A stretch of 64,000 bases of DNA from Evansella cellulosilytica DSM 2522 (GTDB lineage Bacteria > Bacillota > Bacilli > Bacillales > Salisediminibacteriaceae). The notes under the pieces are model-generated. The model worked only from the letters and a program-made list of their open reading frames with translations. It was not told where the DNA came from and searched no databases. Below are positions 57,385-64,000 of this stretch, piece after piece (the stretch's first letter is position 1; the number at the start of each line of letters is the position of its first letter). The position numbers and the translations under genes were made by a program. The stretch lies in contig NC_014829.1 of the NCBI RefSeq assembly GCF_000177235.2, positions 4,464,001 through 4,528,000 of the forward strand. Direction: 5' to 3'.

Positions 57385-59565
57385 TTAGCTTGCACAGCTC
57401 TCACACTCATCTATTTCACTAGATGTCGAGCGAACGTAATACGTTGATTTTAACCCATGCTTCCATGCCGACAAGTGAATGTCTAGTAACTCCTTCGCCT
57501 TCACCGTGTTTTTTACATAAATATTAAACGACACTCCTTGATCAATATGCTTTTGACGTGCCCCGTTCTGTTTTACACTCCATATTTGGTCAATATCATG
57601 TGCTGACTTGTAATACCACGTCGTTGCCGGTGAAATATCTGGCGCTGTTACAGGAATACGAAAATTCTTTTTTTCCTCAGCATACTCTTTACGATAAATT
57701 GGATCTATTGAAGCTGTCGTTCCCGCAATGATCGCCGTTGAAGAGTTAGGTGCAACTGCCATTAAGTAGCCATTACGCAAACCACTTCTATTAACCATTT
57801 CCGCAAGCGCTATCCACTTTTCATCCGTATAATTCCTCTGTGAAAAATACTTTCCTGTATGCCAAGCGGAATTTTCAAACTTTTCGTAAGCTCCCTTTTC
57901 CTTCGCTAATTCCATACTTGCTTCGATCGTTAAATAAGCGATCTTTTCATAGAGCTTGTCAGCAAAGTTGATAGCCTCTTCAGATTCCCAACGAAGTCCT
58001 GTTATCGCTAGAAGATGATGCCATCCAAACGTACCTAGCCCGATTGCTCTGTATTTCTCATTTGTCAGCCTCGCTTGTGGTACTTCAATATTATTTATAT
58101 CAATCACGTTATCTAGCATTCTTACTTGTATCGGTATAAGCCTGGACAATACCCCATCCGTTACGGCCGTAGCTAGGTTAATAGAGCTTAAATTACACAC
58201 AACGTAATCTCCCGCTTCTTTTGTAATGAGTATCTTCCCATCCTCTGTTGTTTCTTCCTTTATCGTTGTTGCACTCATATTTTGCATAATCTCTGTGCAA
58301 AGATTTGAGCCGTACATCATGCCACAGTGCGCATTCGGATTTTGCCTATTGGCCTCATCACGATAAAACATATATGGCGTTCCTGTCTCAAGCTGAGAAA
58401 TCATGACCCGTTTCATGATTTCAATCGCAGGGACACTTTCTTTTGAAAGTCGTGGATCTCTGACGCATTGCTCATATTTTTCTCTAAAGCTGCCTGCGCC
58501 TCGCTCTTCATCATAGAAATCTTCTAAGCTAAAGCCCATTGTTTGGCGTACCTCATGAGGATCAAATAAAAACCACGCTTCTCTCGCTTCGACCTTCTCC
58601 ATAAATAAGTCAGGTAAACAAACACCTGTAAATAAATCGTGCGTCCGTTTTCTTTCGTCACCATTATTTAACTTAGCATCTAAAAATGAAAAGATATCTT
58701 TGTGCCACACATCTAAATAAACGGCAATTGCTCCTTGCCTTTGTCCTAGTTGATCTACCGATACTGCTGTGTTGTTTAATTGCTTCATCCAAGGAAGCAC
58801 CCCAGACGATGTCCCTTTAAAACCTTTGATTGATGAGCCCTTCGCTCTAATCTTCCCTAAATAAATGCCGATCCCACCACCGTTTTTACTTAATGTCGCA
58901 GCATCTGTCGTACTATCAAAAATCCCTCTTAAACTATCATCCATCGTATCAATGAAACAGCTTGATAACTGCCCATGTGTTTTCCCCGCATTAGACAACG
59001 TCGGTGTCGCTACTGTCATATAAAGATTTGATAGTGCCCAATATGCTTCTAAAACATAGTCGAGGCGCTTGCTTTGCTTCTCCTCTTTCATTAATGTCAT
59101 CGCGATGATCATAAAACGCTCTTGCGGTAATTCTAGTATATGTCCTTCATGGTCTCGCGTAAGATAGCGGTCGATTAATGTATGTAAACCTAGATAAGTA
59201 AATTTGGAGTCATTTGATTTATTTAGTGCTGCTTCTAATCTCTCTAAATCATCTTTTTGGTAGGCGCCTGCTAAATCTTGATCGTAAAAGCCTGCTTCTA
59301 CTAAATAAGTAACGTTATGAGCAAATCCTGTATACACCTCTTCAGGTCTCATTTGCCGCTTCTCAGCTACTTGTTTATATAGCTGCTGCAGCCGAATCGT
59401 CGCTGCAACATACGTCCAATCAGGCTCGTCACTTGAAATACGATCAAGTGCAGCTAATAACAAGTCCTTTTCACTCTTATCAAAATGCCAGTTTCCCCAA
59501 TTTAAGTGCTCATATTTTTTCTTTAGTTCATCCCAGACGTCTAATTCCTTCACTAAAGTATTCAT
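57385..59565 (-). CDS. nrdA: Class I ribonucleotide reductase alpha (catalytic) subunit
   Basis: This 726-aa subunit reduces ribonucleoside diphosphates in aerobic growth. Catalytic-site blocks are TPTLSNAGKTHGQLSSCFIDTMDDS, NGGGIGIYLGKIRAKGS, GSNLCTEIMQNMS, and VCNLSSINLATAV. The C-terminal CESCAS supplies the redox-active Cys pair that is reduced by thioredoxin. The N-terminus is short, without a typical ATP-cone. ATG at 59565 follows AAAGGAGAG. Its leader holds two NrdR boxes, a B12 riboswitch and a terminator; nrdB, nrdD and nrdG follow. Confidence 0.96.
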   Translation of the reverse strand: MNTLVKELDVWDELKKKYEHLNWGNWHFDKSEKDLLLAALDRISSDEPDWTYVAATIRLQQLYKQVAEKRQMRPEEVYTGFAHNVTYLVEAGFYDQDLAGAYQKDDLERLEAALNKSNDSKFTYLGLHTLIDRYLTRDHEGHILELPQERFMIIAMTLMKEEKQSKRLDYVLEAYWALSNLYMTVATPTLSNAGKTHGQLSSCFIDTMDDSLRGIFDSTTDAATLSKNGGGIGIYLGKIRAKGSSIKGFKGTSSGVLPWMKQLNNTAVSVDQLGQRQGAIAVYLDVWHKDIFSFLDAKLNNGDERKRTHDLFTGVCLPDLFMEKVEAREAWFLFDPHEVRQTMGFSLEDFYDEERGAGSFREKYEQCVRDPRLSKESVPAIEIMKRVMISQLETGTPYMFYRDEANRQNPNAHCGMMYGSNLCTEIMQNMSATTIKEETTEDGKILITKEAGDYVVCNLSSINLATAVTDGVLSRLIPIQVRMLDNVIDINNIEVPQARLTNEKYRAIGLGTFGWHHLLAITGLRWESEEAINFADKLYEKIAYLTIEASMELAKEKGAYEKFENSAWHTGKYFSQRNYTDEKWIALAEMVNRSGLRNGYLMAVAPNSSTAIIAGTTASIDPIYRKEYAEEKKNFRIPVTAPDISPATTWYYKSAHDIDQIWSVKQNGARQKHIDQGVSFNIYVKNTVKAKELLDIHLSAWKHGLKSTYYVRSTSSEIDECESCAS

Positions 59566-59591
59566 TACAATCTCTCCTTTTTAGTAAAAAA

Positions 59592-59623
59592 TAAAAAAGC
59601 CCTTCCTCAACGGAGGAAGAGCT
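59592..59623 (-). terminator. Attenuator terminator of the nrd leader
   Basis: On the minus strand AGCTCTTCCTC pairs with GAGGAAGGGCT (59598-59623), with one G-U pair, followed by TTTTTTATTTTTT. It ends just before the nrdA ribosome binding site, so the riboswitch probably acts by premature termination when B12 is bound. Confidence 0.85.
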
Positions 59624-59744
59624 TGGCTTACGGAGTCGGCATGTCATATTTGTGGCATAAGAATAGAATCTTCTTAATAGAGATACTATTAATTCTATAT
59701 CCACCGTCCTGCCGCTCCATGATCTCATTCCCCGAAGACATGAA

Positions 59745-59925
59745 ACTGTTGAAATAGAAGGCAGGTCTCCTGACTAATGCTTCAACCTACTTTGAGCCTT
59801 CCCATGCAAAAGCCTTTCAGCCTCCTTGCACAGTGGATTTCTCATTTCGTCTGCATTTACAGTTGCGGGGACAGTTTCGGATTCACACCGAATTCCCTAT
59901 TAAGCTATAAAAATAGCACCTTTAT
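59745..59925 (-). promoter_or_regulatory. Cobalamin (B12) riboswitch
   Basis: On the minus strand the leader has the conserved aptamer elements in order: TTCGGTGTGAATCCG, then CTGTCCCCGCAACTGTAA, CCACTGTGCAAGGAGGC, CATGGGAAGG, and the B12 box AGTCAGGAGACCTGCC (ends near 59760). Such riboswitches normally repress B12-independent isozymes when adenosylcobalamin is plentiful. Here it sits before nrdABDG. Boundaries are approximate. Confidence 0.92.
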
Positions 59926-59933
59926 TTCAGCAA

Positions 59934-59980
59934 AATCAATATATAGTGTTTTCATTTGTTTTTGAAACTTTATCTAGTAT
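59934..59980 (-). promoter_or_regulatory. Two NrdR boxes overlapping the nrd promoter
   Basis: On the minus strand ATACTAGATAAAGTTT (59965-59980) and ACACTATATATTGATT (59934-59949) match the NrdR-box consensus acaCwAtATaTwGtgt at 12 and 14 of 16 positions. Their starts are exactly 31 bases apart, about three helical turns, as found in known NrdR targets. A promoter TTTCAA-16-TATATA overlaps both, placing the RNA start near 59932, just before the riboswitch. Confidence 0.75.
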
Positions 59981-60055
59981 GATGAGTGTATCGAATCTTG
60001 TCATTGAACGCAACCATATTCGTTCAACTATTTTTCGACAAAATATGACGATACT

Positions 60056-60150
60056 GACTCAAAAGGTTTTCCTATTGACTTCTATGCTAAGTAAGTACAG
60101 TGCCGCAGCCTTCCGTTCACAGCCCACTACAAGTTGGTTAGTGGGCTCGC
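60056..60150 (+). repeat. Diverged copy of the modular dispersed repeat
   Basis: GACTCAAAAGGT (60058) is followed by TAAGTA, then GTACAGTGCCGCAGCC and an inner hairpin AGCCCACTA/TAGTGGGCT ending with GCGGAGAAC. The order matches 3378-3500 (hairpin half, TAAGTATTGTACGGAG, AGCCAACTATAAG). It lies between the Cof gene and the nrd leader. No gene is present from 59981 to 60196. Confidence 0.5.
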
Positions 60151-60196
60151 GGAGAACTGTATCTAATCATAATAATTTCTATAGCTTGATAAGTCA

Positions 60197-60940
60197 TTAT
60201 ATCGTTTTCAAAGCAAACTTTTTAATGCCTAAAGCGACACCATCTTCATTGTTTTTCGTTGTCACCCAATCAGCAGCGTCTTTGACAACAGGTTGTGCAT
60301 TCCCCATCGCAACGCCTACTCCTGCTTCTTTAATCATCGCAATATCATTTAAGCTATCTCCCATTGCGAGCACATTGTCCATTGTTATGCCAAGTTCCTC
60401 ACATATTTTTCTTAGCGCAGAAGCTTTGTTAATTCCTGCCGCGTTAATTTCTAGGTTCACAGGATTCGAGTTCGTTATTTCTAACCGATCATCTTTTGAC
60501 AAAAATTCAAAAACTGTTTTTCTCGTTTTATCATCTTCAATATGATAACAAAATTTCAACCATTCGTGCGCTTCAATCTCATCCTCTGGAAATTCGTCCC
60601 GCCAAACTTTTTCTGGCGTTACTGCCCAAAAATGAAGATCATATTTCTTTTTTAAGTCCCACATCATTTTTATTAAATCTGGAGCTAGTTCACTTTGATC
60701 GAAAACTTCCCCTTTGTTGTCCCAGATCAAACTTCCATTTACCGTTACAATGTAGGACGATAAATTTAGTGATTCTATGTATGGCTTTAATGTCAAAATG
60801 GATCTACCAGTACTTATCACAACCGTCATCCCATTTTGCTCCGCTTCCATAATGGCAAGTCGATTTGCATCTGAAATGCTATGATCACTGTTCAGCAAAG
60901 TGCCATCCATATCTAGTGCAATTAATTTAATAGCTTGCAT
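60197..60940 (-). CDS. Cof-type HAD-IIB family phosphatase
   Basis: This 247-aa hydrolase has HAD motif I DMDGTLLNSDHSI with the nucleophilic Asp, motif II VISTGRS, motif III Lys in the KASALRKICEELG region, and motif IV ALGDSLNDIAMIKEAGVGVAMGNA. The HAD-IIB cap lies between. Such proteins dephosphorylate sugar phosphates, PLP or FMN; the substrate is unknown. I chose ATG at 60940 after GGGTGGAG. It lies downstream of the 91-bp repeat array. Confidence 0.9.
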   Translation of the reverse strand: MQAIKLIALDMDGTLLNSDHSISDANRLAIMEAEQNGMTVVISTGRSILTLKPYIESLNLSSYIVTVNGSLIWDNKGEVFDQSELAPDLIKMMWDLKKKYDLHFWAVTPEKVWRDEFPEDEIEAHEWLKFCYHIEDDKTRKTVFEFLSKDDRLEITNSNPVNLEINAAGINKASALRKICEELGITMDNVLAMGDSLNDIAMIKEAGVGVAMGNAQPVVKDAADWVTTKNNEDGVALGIKKFALKTI

Positions 60941-61035
60941 GTACTCCACCCTTTCTTTCTTGTATTGTCAGTTTACCATATCAGGATATGTTTTACTCTT
61001 GGGTGAGACTTTCTAGACACGGTTTTCGAGGAAGA

Positions 61036-61745
61036 TCGTTTTAATTTAAAGGTGAGTGGTGTGGTGATATGAACCCGGTTCATTTTCCTCACCTTCAAAC
61101 TCACTTTTTCTCCCTTTTTCTCCTGGTTTGAAGGTGAGACTTTTGAACCCGGGTTCGCTCTAACCCGGGTTCATTTCCCTCACCTTCAAACTCTTCTTTT
61201 CTCGCTTTTTCTCCTGATTTGAAGGTGAGACTTTCGAACCCGGGTTCGTTTTAACCCGGGTTCATTTCCCTCACCTTCAAACTCTTCTTTTCTCGCTTTT
61301 TCTCCTGGTTTGAAGGTGAGACTTTTGAACCCGGGTTCGTTTTAACCCGGGTTCATTTCCCTCACCTTCAAACTCTTCTTTTCTCGCTTTTTCTCCTGAT
61401 TTGAAGGTGAGACTTTCGAACCCGGGTTCGTTTTAACCCGGGTTCATTTCCCTCACCTTCAAACTCGCTTTTCCTCCCTTTTTCTCCTGATTTGAAGGTG
61501 AGACTTTCGAACCCGGGTTCGTTTTAACCCGGGTTCATTTCCCTCACCTTCAAACTCTTCTTTTCTCGCTTTTTCTCCTGGTTTGAAGGTGAGACTTTTG
61601 AACCCGGGTTCGTTTTAACCCGGGTTCATTTCCCTCACCTTCATGCTCTCTTTTTCTCGCTTTTTCTCCTGATTTGAAGGTGAGACTTTTGAACCCGGGT
61701 TCACTTTAACCCGGATTCATTTCCCTCACCTTCACGCTCTCGCTT
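61036..61745. repeat. Tandem array of 91-bp nested-palindrome units
   Basis: GAAGGTGAGAC occurs at 61130, 61221, 61312, 61403, 61494, 61585 and 61676, exactly 91 bases apart. A diverged first unit is at about 61048 (82 bases before). Each unit has outer arms TTTGAAGGTGAG/CTCACCTTCAAA and inner arms GAACCCGGGTT/AACCCGGGTTC, and GAACCCGGGTTC is itself palindromic. Units are joined by a pyrimidine-rich spacer CTTCTTTTCTCGCTTTTTC. Small variants (CTTTCG/CTTTTG, CTGATT/CTGGTT) alternate. There are no unique spacers, so this is not CRISPR. The last unit provides the stop codon of the next gene. Confidence 0.95.
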
Positions 61746-62199
61746 TTTCAATTAAGTACTGTGTGCCATACAACACATACGCTTTATAGTGAATATATAG
61801 AAAGAATTGTAAATAATTTAATCGTTTTAACTCGATTATTCTTATCTTCTTCAGAAAAGGCATGAATAAAAAGGCAAAAGCGCCATTAGCTATGGCATTT
61901 AATAATACGTATTTTTTAAAGTTCCCGTATGAATATTTTAGTAGCCACATAGACATTGGCATATAAGGTCCAATATCAAATGGCAGCTCATCTCTTATAA
62001 AGGATCTCGGTTTATCATAAAACTCCCACCAATGACGCTTACGTCCATACAGATGATTAATCATTTCAAAAATGCCAACAATACCGCTTGCTAAGGAATA
62101 TCGCTTCATACTACGCTTACCAATAAATATTAATGTAAGCCAAGGAATAATGATTAATGCTACATTGAATAGCGTGTGCCGCTTTGAGGTCATAGTCAT
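61732..62199 (-). CDS. Small membrane protein, CBO0543-like
   Basis: This 155-aa protein is predicted to have three to four hydrophobic segments. The pattern IIPWLTLIFIGKR, then LYGRKRHWWEFYDKPRSFIRDELPFDIGPYMPMSMWLLKYSYGNF, resembles what I recall of the CBO0543 family of Bacillus and Clostridium membrane proteins, whose function is unknown. ATG at 62199 follows AAGGAG. The terminal residues ARA and the TGA are encoded by the last unit of the 91-bp repeat array, so the C-terminus may have been altered by repeat expansion. Confidence 0.65.
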   Translation of the reverse strand: MTMTSKRHTLFNVALIIIPWLTLIFIGKRSMKRYSLASGIVGIFEMINHLYGRKRHWWEFYDKPRSFIRDELPFDIGPYMPMSMWLLKYSYGNFKKYVLLNAIANGAFAFLFMPFLKKIRIIELKRLNYLQFFLYIHYKAYVLYGTQYLIEKARA

Positions 62200-62360
62200 A
62201 GTGAATTCTCCTTACCTATTTGATACTTATAAATTGTCCATTGAGAATTTTAAAAATTCGTTTATTTTCTGACTATTTACTCTATATTAATACCAGTATT
62301 TCCAGCTTTCTCCTTCAAAATCGACCATCCCTATTAACAAACAGATCGTACATCAAAATA

Positions 62361-62412
62361 AAAAGAGGTAGTCTCAATAGGTATGGAAAAATCACCCATT
62401 TGAGTCCACCTC
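62361..62412. terminator. Stereotyped GTAGTCTCAATAGGT hairpin
   Basis: AGAGGTAGTCTCAATAGGT pairs imperfectly with CCCATTTGAGTCCACCTCT (ends at 62412). It ends exactly at the sensor kinase stop codon. The rest of 62200-62360 is AT-rich without a gene. Confidence 0.7.
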
Positions 62413-63633
62413 TTACTCTGTCGGTAATAATACCGTAATTGTTGTTCCAACGTTTAATTTGCTATTGATGTACATTTCCCCGTCATGCTCACCGATGATA
62501 TTCATACTAATCATTAAGCCTAATCCGGTGCCATCTTCTTTCGTTGTATAAAAACGTTTACCTAAATTTTCGATCTTTTCCTCAGGTATTCCTTTCCCCT
62601 GATCAATAAACGATATTTCCACTTTATCAAGCTTCTTTCTTACAGCTATTGTGATAACACCATTATGATCTTCCATTGCTTCTATTGCGTTTTTAATTAA
62701 ATTTAGAAAAACTTGTTTTAGTTTATTTTGTTCACAGTCAATCAACATTTCTTCGTTGTCTTCTATTTTTAATGATATTTCTATGTTATGTAAGATTGCT
62801 TGTGTATTGGCAATCGTTATCACAGTTCGAAGGAGGTGTACAATGTTTGTCGTTTCATACTCGTATTCTTTTGGTTTTGATAAAAGTAGAAGCTCATTTA
62901 CAATGAGATTTATTCGTTCTAATTCAGATGCCATGATCTCTTTATACGGCTCCGCATTTTTATCTCGAGCACCTAACAATTGTAAAAATCCCATCAAGCT
63001 CGTTAACGGATTACGAATTTCGTGAGCAATACCGGCAGCTAGCTCTCCTATTACTGACAATTGTTCAGAATGACGGAGTTTTTTTTCATTTTCCTTTACA
63101 TTTGTTAAATCTTTAATAACGATGCCATAAACAGGCTCATTTTCGAATTCCATTTGCCTATGATGGAGTTTTACATCAATCCATTCGCCATCTACCCGAA
63201 GTAGCTTACCATTCATATTTCCATAAAGCTTTTTATTCAGTGATTGCCACCACTCATCATTTTTAAAAAAATCTTCAAATGGCTTTCCGACAACCATTTC
63301 TTTGCACGGAGCTGCTAATAATGCAAGACAATAATGATTTGCGTGGATTATTTTAGTTTTGTTAAATATCAGCATCGGCACGGGTATATGCTCATACAAA
63401 TTTTGATACTGATGCATGACGTTTTCCATTTCATTCATGTCACGAGCTTTATTTTTATTAGCTTTATTTAATCTATATAACTCGTACGCTATAAGTGCAA
63501 AAGCGATAAGTATTAGTATTATTGCAAATGTATTTCCTTCGAATAAAATAATACTTCCTATACTAAAAATCGCTATTGTACATATAACAAAGTAGTATAG
63601 CTCTTTCCTATACTTTTTTAATAGTTCGTACAT
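62413..63633 (-). CDS. Membrane sensor histidine kinase with PAS domain
   Basis: This 406-aa kinase has two N-terminal membrane helices (about 12-30 and 34-54) with almost no external loop. A PAS domain follows (residues about 72-175), then HisKA with the phospho-acceptor H204 in GIAHEIRNPLTS and a HATPase domain with N box NLIKNAIEAM, G1 DQGKGIP and G2 GTGLGLMIS. The layout resembles sporulation-type kinases of Bacillus (KinB-like group), but no partner regulator is adjacent. I chose ATG at 63633 after AAGGGG; ATG at 63654 lacks a site. Signal unknown. Confidence 0.9.
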   Translation of the reverse strand: MYELLKKYRKELYYFVICTIAIFSIGSIILFEGNTFAIILILIAFALIAYELYRLNKANKNKARDMNEMENVMHQYQNLYEHIPVPMLIFNKTKIIHANHYCLALLAAPCKEMVVGKPFEDFFKNDEWWQSLNKKLYGNMNGKLLRVDGEWIDVKLHHRQMEFENEPVYGIVIKDLTNVKENEKKLRHSEQLSVIGELAAGIAHEIRNPLTSLMGFLQLLGARDKNAEPYKEIMASELERINLIVNELLLLSKPKEYEYETTNIVHLLRTVITIANTQAILHNIEISLKIEDNEEMLIDCEQNKLKQVFLNLIKNAIEAMEDHNGVITIAVRKKLDKVEISFIDQGKGIPEEKIENLGKRFYTTKEDGTGLGLMISMNIIGEHDGEMYINSKLNVGTTITVLLPTE

Positions 63634-63689
63634 ACATGAAAAACCCCTTATCATTGTAAAAGTTACTGATTGGCGACATCAACGATACA

Positions 63690-63742
63690 AAAAAATAAAA
63701 ATGGCCTAACTTCATAATTAAAAAAATTAAGAAGTTAGGCCA
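63690..63742 (-). terminator. Terminator of the partial gene at the window edge
   Basis: TGGCCTAACTTC (63702-63713) pairs perfectly with GAAGTTAGGCCA (63731-63742). On the minus strand a TTTTTATTTTTTT run follows. It separates the edge gene from the sensor kinase. Confidence 0.88.
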
Positions 63743-63795
63743 CGCTAGGCATATACCAATTAAATGATACTTCCTCACATTTACCTATGTAATCA

Positions 63796-64000
63796 TTATC
63801 TAATAATGAAACACATGATTGACTTATCTTCTTTAAAATCCCAGTCAATAAATAAATCTAGTACGTGTGTTCCGAAAATATTAGTAAAGTTAGCATCTCG
63901 ATGGAAATAGCTTTTTTCTAAGTTATCTTTCGTTATTTTTAGTTCCTCCTGATAGCCTTTTTGAATTAATGCCTTTTCTATAAGGATTAAAATACCGATT
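63796..64000 (-). CDS. Partial hypothetical protein, C-terminal 67 residues
   Basis: An open frame enters from the right edge and stops with TAA at 63796. It reads as a helix rich in Lys/Glu (EKALIQKGYQEELKITKDNLEK) followed by YFHRDANFTNIFGTHVLDLF and ending CFIIR. The absence of stops, protein-like composition and the terminator just downstream support a real gene. I do not recognise the family; the N-terminus lies outside the window. Confidence 0.6.
   Translation of the reverse strand, partial: IGILILIEKALIQKGYQEELKITKDNLEKSYFHRDANFTNIFGTHVLDLFIDWDFKEDKSIMCFIIR

Noticed and set aside
59946-60545. 199-codon plus-strand ORF
   Set aside because: It runs antisense through the Cof phosphatase gene and over the NrdR boxes; no ribosome binding site and no protein-like pattern.
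61036-61745. CRISPR array
   Set aside because: The intervening sequences are the same in each unit, with no unique spacers, the period is 91 bases and no cas genes are near.

Overview
The window is low-GC Firmicute DNA, most likely from an alkaliphilic or salt-tolerant member of the Bacillaceae. The evidence is the strong AGGAGG-type ribosome binding sites with frequent GTG/TTG starts, Bacillus-type gene pairs (yojF-bshB2, ung with ywdI/DUF423-type neighbours, pxpBAC, hom-thrC-thrB, a MifM-like leader before yidC), very acidic exported proteins, and a GH81 laminarinase with the same module types as the Bacillus halodurans enzyme. I see no rRNA, tRNA, prophage, insertion-sequence transposase or CRISPR array. 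This is mostly ordinary chromosome, with several regulatory elements and many small non-coding repeats.

Layout. 1-4.4 kb: DUF423 protein, a small hypothetical protein, a polar amino acid ABC transporter (binding lipoprotein, permease, ATPase), then a repeat-rich gap and a YwdI-like protein. 4.5-8.7 kb (minus): oligoendopeptidase F, an NAD(P)-binding protein, a YkwC-like dehydrogenase and uracil-DNA glycosylase. 8.8-11.5 kb: orphan cheY with its own promoter and terminator, then ATP-grasp ligase-yojF-bshB2 (bacillithiol). 11.6-18.5 kb: PH-like membrane protein, M29 aminopeptidase, VOC protein, a 51-aa membrane peptide, an AGCS amino acid:cation symporter and a YjiH-type membrane protein. 18.7-23.3 kb: squalene-hopene-type cyclase with two small unknown neighbours, a 5-FTHF cyclo-ligase-like protein, an RsgA paralogue and a 24-codon peptide gene. 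23.9-28.9 kb (minus): RidA and the three-subunit 5-oxoprolinase (pxpB-pxpA-pxpC), pantothenate kinase, and MscL with a zinc-ribbon tail. 29-36.6 kb: FAD/Rieske oxidoreductase, M20 amidohydrolase, the threonine operon and a GNAT. 36.8-43.7 kb: glutaminyl-tRNA synthetase, DUF2935 protein, di-heme cytochrome c, and queuosine-precursor transporter-queF behind a probable preQ1-I riboswitch. 43.9-47.2 kb: 52-bp tandem repeats, yidC preceded by a MifM-like arrest leader, a GNAT and a SurA-N-like lipoprotein. 47.7-53.6 kb: cre-controlled GH81-CBM6-CBM6-CBM56 glucanase, a pentein-fold enzyme and an aldo/keto reductase. 53.8-60 kb (minus): nrdA-nrdB-nrdD-nrdG behind paired NrdR boxes, a cobalamin riboswitch and an attenuator terminator. 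60-64 kb: Cof-type phosphatase, a 91-bp tandem palindromic array, a small membrane protein, a PAS sensor kinase and a partial gene cut by the window edge.

The most notable items are regulatory. (1) The class I and class III ribonucleotide reductase genes carry two NrdR boxes exactly 31 bp apart upstream of a B12 riboswitch, which predicts a B12-dependent class II enzyme elsewhere in the genome. (2) A membrane-anchored leader ORF overlaps yidC; its acidic putative arrest site lies immediately before an anti-Shine-Dalgarno segment that pairs with the yidC ribosome binding site, which is the architecture of Bacillus subtilis mifM-yidC2. (3) An array of eight nested-palindrome units, seven at an exact 91-bp period, fills the space between two genes and supplies the stop codon of one of them. 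(4) Many gene ends use near-identical hairpins built on GACTCAAAAGGT, some as part of a modular dispersed repeat. All calls come from reading the sequence; no database search was possible.
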